DNA from: Sphaerochaeta sp.
GTDB lineage: Bacteria > Spirochaetota > Spirochaetia > Sphaerochaetales > Sphaerochaetaceae
DNA length: 5,569 nt
Assembly: GCA_003456855.1 (NCBI GenBank)
Contig: DMOO01000056.1
Coordinates: 1-5,569, forward strand
Direction of reading: 5' to 3'
The translations under genes and the position numbers were made by a program. Below are positions 1 to 5,253 of this stretch, one piece after another; position 1 is the stretch's first letter, and the number at the start of each line of letters is the position of its first letter. The notes below the pieces were generated by a model that was given only the letters and a program-made list of their open reading frames with translations, was not told the DNA's origin and did not search any database.

Positions 1-368
1 GCCTTTGCATAAGGGATTCCGGTATAGATCTCAACGGTGTGGTCCTTGCTGTAGACTCCGCGCACAAGGCCGTCCTCCGTCATTATGGTTCCGGTCTGCT
101 CCGGTTTCGGGTCATCCGATGCAGGTACTGCCTTCACCGGTGGCCAGGTCGCAAGAAGGATGCCGAAGAAGAGGGCGAAGTACGCAAGCCAGGCGATGAG
201 CTTGACGAACCAACGTCCGTTTGAAAGCTTTGTCATGTATAGGACAGGGAAGATGACCGCCAGGATTACCAGCAGTATCCAACCGATGATCGTGTTCTTG
301 TTCAGCTCCAGCACCGCGCCGAAGAGAAGTGTTACAATGCCATAGAAAACCCAATATGCGATATGCAT
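1..368 (-). CDS. Membrane-anchored type B carboxylesterase, N-terminal part (gene runs off the left edge)
   Basis: The reading frame opens with ATG at 368 and stays open for 122 codons to the window edge, so only the N-terminus is visible. Residues about 4-20, 27-45 and 52-75 are hydrophobic helices. The loop between helices 2 and 3 (TKLSNGRWFVK) is positively charged, so the positive-inside rule puts the N-terminus in the cytoplasm and everything after residue 76 outside the membrane. After a Pro/Asp-rich linker (76-92), residues 97-122 read TEDGLVRG, then YTGIPYAK. This is the characteristic opening of type B carboxylesterases (alpha/beta hydrolases of the COesterase family), which hydrolyse carboxylic esters. 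The catalytic GESAGG serine elbow, Glu/Asp and His would lie beyond the edge and cannot be checked. The ribosome binding site is only a G-run about 8 bases upstream. Family assignment is good; the substrate is unknown. Confidence 0.8.
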   Translation of the reverse strand, partial: MHIAYWVFYGIVTLLFGAVLELNKNTIIGWILLVILAVIFPVLYMTKLSNGRWFVKLIAWLAYFALFFGILLATWPPVKAVPASDDPKPEQTGTIMTEDGLVRGVYSKDHTVEIYTGIPYAK

Positions 369-390
369 TTCCAAGCCCCCACTCTAAACG

Positions 391-419
391 AGTTTACCAA
401 TGTGTCCTGTGCCGGTCAA
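391..419 (-). promoter_or_regulatory. Probable sigma70-type promoter of the carboxylesterase gene
   Basis: On the minus strand, TTGACC (419-414, five of six to TTGACA) is followed after exactly 17 bases by TAAACT (396-391, four of six to TATAAT). Transcription would start near 384, leaving a leader of about 16 bases before the ATG at 368. This is the best-matched promoter in the window, but it is a consensus match only. Confidence 0.5.
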
Positions 420-434
420 CGACATTCAAAAGTA

Positions 435-463
435 TTGAGAAATTAGTAAAAAGGCTGTAGGAT
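435..463 (+). promoter_or_regulatory. Possible sigma70-type promoter of the YitT-family gene
   Basis: TTGAGA (435-440, five of six to TTGACA), a 17-base spacer, then TAGGAT (458-463, four of six to TATAAT). The predicted start near 470 lies directly before the Shine-Dalgarno AGGAG at 471-475, giving a very short leader of about 13 bases. It lies back to back with the minus-strand promoter, the two -35 boxes being 15 bases apart. Confidence 0.35.
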
Positions 464-482
464 TCGGCCTAGGAGATTCCGG

Positions 483-1358
483 ATGAAGAAAGATGGCACC
501 ATCTCACGTGTTCTCAAGAACTTACTCATTGTCCTGATCGCAATCGGCGGGGCATTGAACTACGAGATCTTCGTTTTCCCGAACAACTTCGCCGCAGCAG
601 GCCTGAACGGTATCCTGATAATAATCAGGCATCTCTTCGGCTTCACCTTCGGTTATCTCTCCTTGATCCTGAACATCCCGCTTCTGATCGTGTCGTGGTT
701 CTTCCTGAAGAAGCGCTTTGCCATAACAACCTTCATATACGTTGTGAGCTTCTCCGTTGCAAGCATAATCCTGAAGAACTTTGACCTGTCCTCAATTGCC
801 TTCTACGCCCAGGATGGAGGCGAGAAGATCATGGCTGCAATCGCTGCCGGAGTCTTCAACGGTGCAATCTACAGTGTTGCACTCAGACTTGATGGAAGCA
901 CCGGCGGAATGGACATCGTGGCCGCACTCATCAACTACAAGCACCGCGAGTTCCCGATGATGACCCTGATCTTCTCGATCAACGTGGTGGTCGCCACCAT
1001 GTCGTTCTTCGCCTACGGCTTCGACTATGTCCCGGTCATTCTCTGCATCGTCTACAGCTTTGTCACGACCAGAGTCAGTGATGCCATCATCAAGGGTATG
1101 AGAGTGGCAGCCAAGTTCGAGATCATAACCTCCAATCCTGAGGACATTGCACACGATGTCATGATCCAGCTCCATCACGGATGCACCATGCTTCCTGCAG
1201 TCGGAATGTACTCCCACACGGACAAGAGCCTTCTGATCTGCGTTGTGAACAGACTCCAGATCGCAGACTTCGAGAGAATCATTGCCAAGTATCCGGGAAC
1301 CTTCGTCATTGCATCCTCGATCAACAGGGCCTACGGAAACTTCAAGCACATCAAATGA
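483..1358 (+). CDS. YitT family membrane protein with C-terminal DUF2179 domain
   Basis: The product is a complete 291-residue polytopic membrane protein of the YitT (DUF161) family. These proteins are common in Bacillota and related bacteria, often in several copies, and their transported substrate or role is not established. Hydrophobic segments lie at about 13-31, 36-50, 56-76, 79-97, 116-134, 157-178 and 182-197, although fewer may truly cross the membrane. The family hallmark is at 122-150: a GVFNGAIY stretch, an Arg, then STGGMDIVA. Residues about 210-285 form the soluble DUF2179 domain (KFEIITSNPEDIA ... YPGTFVIASSI), probably cytoplasmic, which I infer to be a small regulatory or binding module. 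The start is supported by AGGAG at 471-475, seven bases upstream. Length is normal for the family. The 3' end overlaps the convergent permease gene by 8 bases. Family confidence is high; function is unknown. Confidence 0.9.
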   Translation: MKKDGTISRVLKNLLIVLIAIGGALNYEIFVFPNNFAAAGLNGILIIIRHLFGFTFGYLSLILNIPLLIVSWFFLKKRFAITTFIYVVSFSVASIILKNFDLSSIAFYAQDGGEKIMAAIAAGVFNGAIYSVALRLDGSTGGMDIVAALINYKHREFPMMTLIFSINVVVATMSFFAYGFDYVPVILCIVYSFVTTRVSDAIIKGMRVAAKFEIITSNPEDIAHDVMIQLHHGCTMLPAVGMYSHTDKSLLICVVNRLQIADFERIIAKYPGTFVIASSINRAYGNFKHIK

Positions 1359-2487
1359 AGGCCCAGAAGCTGAGAAGATAGCCAGGAATAACAACAATTG
1401 AGAAGAAAGCCCAACTGATCAGGGTGAAGGTCTTCACGAATTGTCCACCCTTGCCAGGGAATTCACGTACATAGATTCTGTAGTTTATCACCGAGGCCAG
1501 GGATCCTATCAGCGAGCATAGGCCTGCAGTGTCCAATCCGTATATAAGACCCGCATTGTTGGTTGTGAACGGGTAGAGGACAATCGATGCAGGCACATTC
1601 GATATAATCTGGCTGATTCCGATTGCCCACCAGTATTCGTTTCCCGAGACGATTCTGCTCAGGAAGTCCGAGATTCTGGGGTTCCGCGTGATTGATGAGG
1701 AGAATATGAAGAAGCAGAGGAAGGTGGCAAGAAGCACATAGTCCGTCTTCAGAAGAATCCGCCTGTCCAGAATAAGCATTGAAGCCAGTATCACCAGAAC
1801 GGCATATGGCCAGAGGTCTGTCCTTGTGACTATGACAGCAAGGACGAGTATGAAGAGAATCGGGTAGGCTGTCCTTCTGACCTTGTTAGGTTCTCCTTTC
1901 TCCTCTTTTGGAGAATCAAAGCCTATGGTCTGGGTCTCCTTCCTTGTCATGAAGAGAATGAACAGTACAAGAAGCAAAGCCGAGAACGCACACAATGGAA
2001 GCATGTGCAGCAGGAATGTCCCGGCACTCACTCCGAATCTCCCGTAGAGGAAGAGGTTCTGTGGACTTCCGAACGGGGTGAGCATTGATCCGCGTACGGC
2101 TGCTATGTTCTCCAGTGATATTGTCGGAAGAATGAACCTCTCCTTGCCGGCCTGTCTTAGAAGCATGATTGTGAGAGGGACGAAGATTATCAGGGACACG
2201 TCGTTTGTCACGAACATTGATGTGAAGAAGACACCGAAGACAAGGAACAGGGAGAGACCCCTCATTGTCCTGAATTTGGTGCTGAACCGGATCAGAGGTT
2301 CGAATACGTTCTCCTTCTTGAAGCCCTCAAGCACTGTGAGCATCATGAACAGGGTCCCGAGTGTTCTCCAGTCTATGTTTTCAAGCAGCGTCCTGTCAGG
2401 CGGTGTTATGACAAGCGCCACAATTGCCGCTGCAAGTGACAGAGTCAGCATCATCTCTTTCCTAAGGAAGACCAGTATCCGTTTCAT
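1351..2487 (-). CDS. SLC13/ArsB-type anion permease (CitMHS-like, ion transporter superfamily)
   Basis: This complete 378-residue protein has about ten membrane segments in two halves, typical of the ion transporter superfamily (SLC13, CitMHS, ArsB/NhaD). Such proteins carry dicarboxylates, citrate, sulfate or arsenite; the substrate cannot be read from this sequence. The first half contains TNDVSLIIFVP (94-104) and the re-entrant-type motif GSMLTPFGSPQNLFLY (133-148). The second half contains SNVPASIVLYPFT (296-308) and GSLASVINYRIY (328-339). A charged loop at about 181-206 (KEEKGEPNKVRR) joins the halves and is probably cytoplasmic. The N-terminus MKRILVFLRKE followed by a hydrophobic stretch and PPD agrees with my recollection of homologues, so I keep the ATG at 2487, although it has no close Shine-Dalgarno sequence. 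An ATG pair at 2454 and 2451 (Met12, Met13) does, with AGGA at 2463-2460. An in-frame TAA lies a few codons upstream of 2487. Compared with the YitT gene it uses more ATT, ATA and AGG codons. Confidence 0.85.
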   Translation of the reverse strand: MKRILVFLRKEMMLTLSLAAAIVALVITPPDRTLLENIDWRTLGTLFMMLTVLEGFKKENVFEPLIRFSTKFRTMRGLSLFLVFGVFFTSMFVTNDVSLIIFVPLTIMLLRQAGKERFILPTISLENIAAVRGSMLTPFGSPQNLFLYGRFGVSAGTFLLHMLPLCAFSALLLVLFILFMTRKETQTIGFDSPKEEKGEPNKVRRTAYPILFILVLAVIVTRTDLWPYAVLVILASMLILDRRILLKTDYVLLATFLCFFIFSSSITRNPRISDFLSRIVSGNEYWWAIGISQIISNVPASIVLYPFTTNNAGLIYGLDTAGLCSLIGSLASVINYRIYVREFPGKGGQFVKTFTLISWAFFSIVVIPGYLLSFWAFI

Positions 2488-2533
2488 GATATGCAGATGT
2501 TATACCTTTTGGTTGTTGTTTTGAATACTTTGG

Positions 2534-2562
2534 TGGAAAATCGATAGATGATGTACTAAAAT
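2534..2562 (+). promoter_or_regulatory. Possible promoter of the acyltransferase-symporter unit
   Basis: TGGAAA (2534-2539, four of six to TTGACA), a 17-base spacer, then TAAAAT (2557-2562, five of six to TATAAT). Transcription would begin near 2569, inside the left arm of the inverted repeat, with a leader of about 43 bases. The -35 match is weak, and an earlier start in this A/T-rich gap is equally possible. Confidence 0.3.
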
Positions 2563-2587
2563 ATCCTAAAAGACGTCTGTTGCTCAA
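2558..2587 (-). promoter_or_regulatory. Weak candidate promoter for the anion permease
   Basis: On the minus strand, TTGAGC (2587-2582) is separated by 18 bases from TATTTT (2563-2558); each box matches consensus at four of six positions. The inverted repeat lies largely in the spacer, so a protein bound there could control both divergent genes. An alternative is TATAAC (2504-2499, five of six to TATAAT) with only a poor -35 box, which would start the transcript about five bases before the ATG. Confidence 0.2.
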
Positions 2588-2606
2588 AATTAATACGTCT
2601 TTAGGA
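2564..2606 (+). promoter_or_regulatory. Inverted repeat overlapping the acyltransferase ribosome binding site
   Basis: The left arm TCCTAAAAGACGT (2564-2576) and right arm ACGTCTTTAGGA (2595-2606) are complementary over 12 base pairs with one bulged A, around an 18-base loop. The inner 8 base pairs (AAAGACGT with ACGTCTTT) are perfect. The right arm includes AGGA (2603-2606), the Shine-Dalgarno of the gene starting at 2612, so a transcript starting upstream of 2564 could hide its own ribosome binding site. There is no T-run after it, so it is not a terminator. The left arm also contains the self-palindrome AGACGTCT (2571-2578), so a DNA operator is an alternative. The symmetry is plain to see; the function is inferred. 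Confidence 0.5.
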
Positions 2607-2611
2607 AGAGT

Positions 2612-3787
2612 ATGAGTTTCAAGGTATTTATCAACAAGTTCTCCTACAGGCTTGTGTACTACGTCGCAAAGCGTGTCACAAAGAAGAAATACAGCTTCAC
2701 GACCGACAGGGTTCCGAAGGTCGGTGAGCCATACATAATGATCTCCAACCACACCACAGAGGAGGACATGCTCTTTGCAGGCCTTGCCAGCAAGAGGCAT
2801 ATGTACTACGTCTGCGGTGAGCACCTTCTTAGGAACAAGACATACGGCAAACTGCTCAGGGTCCTGATCAATCCGATCCCTCTTCCGAAGGGAGGCGCCT
2901 CACTTGAGGCGGTGAAGGAGATGATCAAGCGCATCAAGCAGGGCTACAACGTCTGTCTCTTCCCGGAGGGCAAGAGATCCTTCCACGGCGAGACCATCCC
3001 TGCATCGCTTGCACTTGGCAAGCTTGTCAAGAAGACGGGCGGAGCGCTTGTGACCTACAAGGTCATCGGAGGCTACTTCACCTATCCACGCTGGGCCAGA
3101 CAGCACCAGAGAACCGGCCACGTGGAGGGCAAGGTCATGGGTGTCTACAGCTCCGAGGAGCTCAAGAAGATGACTCCTCAGGAGGTCACGGACATAATCA
3201 ACCGCGACACCTACGAGAACGCCTACGAGACCCAGAGGGAGAAGAACTGGGACTATATCGGAACGGACAAGGCAAAGGGTATGGAGCATGTCCTGTTCAT
3301 GTGCCCAAAGTGCGGAGGCATGGACACCATCCAGACCGAAGGCGACTCTTTCCACTGCACAAAGTGCGGCATGAAGGGCGTCTACAACGACAAGGGTTTC
3401 CTGGAGGGCGAATGTCTTCCATATGACAACGTCCTTGAGTGGATGCGCTGGGAGGAGCCTCAGTTCGATAAATATGTCGAGTCCAAGGGTGATGAGCTGC
3501 TGTTCACAGACGAGAACGTGACCCTCTACACCATGCTGGAGGACTACACCAACAAGGACATTCTCAAGGACAAGCTTGAGATGTACAGGGACAGACTTGT
3601 CATAGGCGAGTACACATTCCCGCTCAATGAGATCTCGTTCCTTTCGATTCTATTCGGCAACATCCTTCTTTTCACATACAAGGACACCTACTATGGTCTG
3701 ACCGGAGAGACCTTCCATGCCTGGAAGGGCGGAAGACTCTGGCACCTTGTGAAGGGTGATGCTGACGACAGGACCAAGGAGCTTTGA
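2612..3787 (+). CDS. PlsC-like lysophospholipid acyltransferase with C-terminal zinc ribbon
   Basis: The product is a complete 391-residue member of the PlsC/1-acyl-glycerol-3-phosphate acyltransferase superfamily, which transfers acyl chains to lysophosphatidic acid or similar lipids at the inner membrane face. The catalytic HX4D motif is H47-TTEE-D52, and the substrate-binding FPEG motif is at 117-120, followed by KRSFHG. A GGYFTYPRW stretch (153-161) resembles the GGY-x-PRW element I recall from a Bacillota subfamily. After about residue 225 come C231-P-K-C234 and C249-T-K-C252, a four-cysteine zinc ribbon. The remainder (about 320-375: LEMYRDRLVIGEYTFPLNEI, then FGNILLFTYKDTYYGL) looks like a run of beta strands, possibly PH-like, which is a guess. 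The C-terminal extension makes it longer than the roughly 200-250 residues of plain PlsC proteins. No membrane helix is obvious. The start has AGGA at 2603-2606, five bases upstream, inside a potential hairpin. The exact acyl acceptor is unknown. Confidence 0.85.
   Translation: MSFKVFINKFSYRLVYYVAKRVTKKKYSFTTDRVPKVGEPYIMISNHTTEEDMLFAGLASKRHMYYVCGEHLLRNKTYGKLLRVLINPIPLPKGGASLEAVKEMIKRIKQGYNVCLFPEGKRSFHGETIPASLALGKLVKKTGGALVTYKVIGGYFTYPRWARQHQRTGHVEGKVMGVYSSEELKKMTPQEVTDIINRDTYENAYETQREKNWDYIGTDKAKGMEHVLFMCPKCGGMDTIQTEGDSFHCTKCGMKGVYNDKGFLEGECLPYDNVLEWMRWEEPQFDKYVESKGDELLFTDENVTLYTMLEDYTNKDILKDKLEMYRDRLVIGEYTFPLNEISFLSILFGNILLFTYKDTYYGLTGETFHAWKGGRLWHLVKGDADDRTKEL
3776..3781 (+). promoter_or_regulatory. 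Ribosome binding site that decides the symporter start
   Basis: AAGGAG lies within the last codons of the acyltransferase gene. It is 11 bases before the ATG at 3793 but only 2 bases before the alternative TTG at 3784 in the same frame. The second spacing is too short for initiation, so ATG 3793 is the better start. Confidence 0.65.
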
Positions 3788-3792
3788 TATCT

Positions 3793-5190
3793 ATGGAGCA
3801 GAGCGCCAACAGCATGTCCGGCATTCGCTGGAAAGAGAAGTTCAGCTATGGAATGGGAGAGGTCGCAAGCGGTGTGACCTTCGGGCTTGTGCAGTCTGTG
3901 CTGCAGAAGTACTACACCGATGTCCTGGGCCTGGGTGTGATCAGCATAATGCTGCTCTTTGTCCTTGCCCGTTTCTGGGATGCGGCAAACGACACGATCT
4001 GCGGCCATGTGATTGCAAGGCTCCATCCTGATTCGACAGGGCGCTACAGAAGATGGTTCAAATGGTTCGCTGTCCCTCTGGCCGCCTGCACGGTCCTGAT
4101 GTTCCTGAAGATTCCAGGGCTCTCCAGAACTGGGTATTTCGTGTATGCCTGCATAACCTACATCCTGTTCGGCATGGTCTACACCTGCCTTAACGTGCCT
4201 TACGGCTCTTTGGCGCAGGCTGTGACGATCGACAGCTCGGAGCGTGCATCCCTGTCGGTTGCACGTTCAGTCGGTGGCGTCTTCGGTGCAATCCCGGCTC
4301 TGGTTCTGATAAGCTTCTGCTACGAGAAGGGCGTTGACGGCATCAAGAGGATGAGCTATCCGATCATCATAACAGGTGTCTGCATAATCGCAGTGCTCTC
4401 GATGCTCTCCTACATTGTCCTGTACAAGGGCACCAAGGAAAGGATCGTCGAGCCGAGCAAGAAGGAGAGGAAGGGCATCTTCATGAAGAGCATGAAGGCT
4501 CTGCTTGCCGACCGCGCATTCGTTGTGGCCGCCATTGTGGCAATGCTCTATCTTGCGTCACAGCAGTTCTCGATGAGCTACAGCGCCTATCTTTTCCAGT
4601 ACTACTTCGATGCACCGGGTCTGACGATGCTTCCAACTGTCTTCCAGTACCTTCCTGTTGCAGTGATGATGTTCTTTGCAACCAAGATCGGAAACCGCTT
4701 CGGCCGCAGGGAGATCTGCGCCTACGGAATCCTGGCGGCTGGAGTCGGGAACCTGATTCTGTTCCTGATGCACACCAAGAACGTCTGGCTGTACATCGTG
4801 GTGCTCCTGATCTCAGGTGTCGGCACGACCTTCATCTATCTGCTCACCTGGTCCATCGCCTCCGATGCCATAGACCATGCCGCTCTGAACTCCGGGGTTG
4901 AGGAGCCTTATGCATACTCCTTCTTCTCGTTCATGAGAAAGCTTGGACACTGCGTCGCCGCAGTCTTCGTGAACCTTGCCCTGTTCAAGATCGGCTATGA
5001 GGGCAATGTCCTGAACACCGCAAACATCACAGACAGCACGCTTACGGAGATGTACACCTGGTCAGTTCTGGTCCCGGCCCTTCTGTATCTGAGCATCTTC
5101 ATACTGCTCAGGTTCGTCTATCCTCTTGGAAAGCAGGCTGTAATTGAGCAGCAGAAGGCCAAGGAGGAGAAATTTAGCAAAAGCGTCTAG
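3793..5190 (+). CDS. GPH/MelB-type sugar:cation symporter (major facilitator superfamily)
   Basis: From the ATG at 3793 this is a complete 465-residue transporter with about 12 hydrophobic segments, the usual size for the glycoside-pentoside-hexuronide:cation symporter family. These proteins import glycosides, pentoses or hexuronides with Na+ or H+. Near the N-terminus are YGMGE (19-23), YYTDVLGL (40-47) and R60-FW-D63-AAN-D67, whose spacing matches the Arg52/Asp55/Asp59 cation-site residues of Escherichia coli MelB as I recall them. GRYRRW (83-88) is the expected cytoplasmic loop and PYGSLAQAVTID (136-147) follows. A charged central loop lies at about 212-236, and a C-terminal motif EPYAYSFFSFMRKLG (371-385) is also typical. 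The usual early GD is GE here (Glu23). The gene starts 5 bases after the acyltransferase stop, so the two are probably co-transcribed and translationally coupled. Substrate is undetermined, and no glycosidase gene sits beside it in this window. Confidence 0.88.
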   Translation: MEQSANSMSGIRWKEKFSYGMGEVASGVTFGLVQSVLQKYYTDVLGLGVISIMLLFVLARFWDAANDTICGHVIARLHPDSTGRYRRWFKWFAVPLAACTVLMFLKIPGLSRTGYFVYACITYILFGMVYTCLNVPYGSLAQAVTIDSSERASLSVARSVGGVFGAIPALVLISFCYEKGVDGIKRMSYPIIITGVCIIAVLSMLSYIVLYKGTKERIVEPSKKERKGIFMKSMKALLADRAFVVAAIVAMLYLASQQFSMSYSAYLFQYYFDAPGLTMLPTVFQYLPVAVMMFFATKIGNRFGRREICAYGILAAGVGNLILFLMHTKNVWLYIVVLLISGVGTTFIYLLTWSIASDAIDHAALNSGVEEPYAYSFFSFMRKLGHCVAAVFVNLALFKIGYEGNVLNTANITDSTLTEMYTWSVLVPALLYLSIFILLRFVYPLGKQAVIEQQKAKEEKFSKSV

Positions 5191-5202
5191 TTTTACTAAT
5201 TT
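5171..5202 (+). other. A/T-rich dyad across the symporter stop codon
   Basis: Positions 5171-5182 can pair with 5191-5202 (12 positions, two mismatches) around an 8-base loop that ends in the TAG stop codon. The stem holds only one G-C pair and has no U-tract of normal form behind it, so it is at best a weak terminator or mRNA 3'-end structure. No better terminator is visible between this gene and the next. Confidence 0.25.
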
Positions 5203-5207
5203 GGGAA

Positions 5208-5216
5208 TGTTATCAT
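5208..5216 (+). promoter_or_regulatory. Possible extended -10 promoter of the epimerase gene
   Basis: TGTTATCAT fits the extended -10 form TGnTATAAT with one mismatch. No good -35 box lies 16-18 bases upstream, which an extended -10 can tolerate. Transcription would start near 5223, about 31 bases before the ATG at 5254. If real, the epimerase can be expressed separately from the symporter. Confidence 0.35.
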
Positions 5217-5253
5217 TGTCTTTGCAGGGAACTAAAATCCAAGGTGGGTGAAA

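Noticed and set aside
5..354. Several overlapping open frames on both strands at the left edge
   Set aside because: They are frame shadows of the minus-strand carboxylesterase gene, whose protein has coherent membrane helices and a family motif. The shadows are Arg/Pro/Ser-rich with no domain.
1327..1364. GGGCCT and AGGCCC stem near the tail-to-tail overlap, possible bidirectional terminator
   Set aside because: The stem is only 6 base pairs with a 26-base loop and neither side has a T-run, so it does not meet the form of an intrinsic terminator.
792..1397. Long open frame of 201 codons on the minus strand
   Set aside because: It lies antisense to the clear YitT gene and is rich in Asp, His, Glu and Val, the usual product of reading a G/C-ending membrane-protein gene backwards. 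It shows no recognisable domain.
2900..3355. Minus-strand open frame of 151 codons inside the acyltransferase gene
   Set aside because: It is antisense to HX4D, FPEG and zinc-ribbon coding sequence and has no motif of its own.
3784..3792. TTG start for the symporter overlapping the acyltransferase stop
   Set aside because: It lies only 2 bases after the AAGGAG ribosome binding site, too close for initiation; the ATG at 3793 has usable spacing.
5161..5168. Perfect Shine-Dalgarno-like AAGGAGGA
   Set aside because: It is part of Lys-Glu-Glu codons at the end of the symporter and no start codon follows at usable distance.
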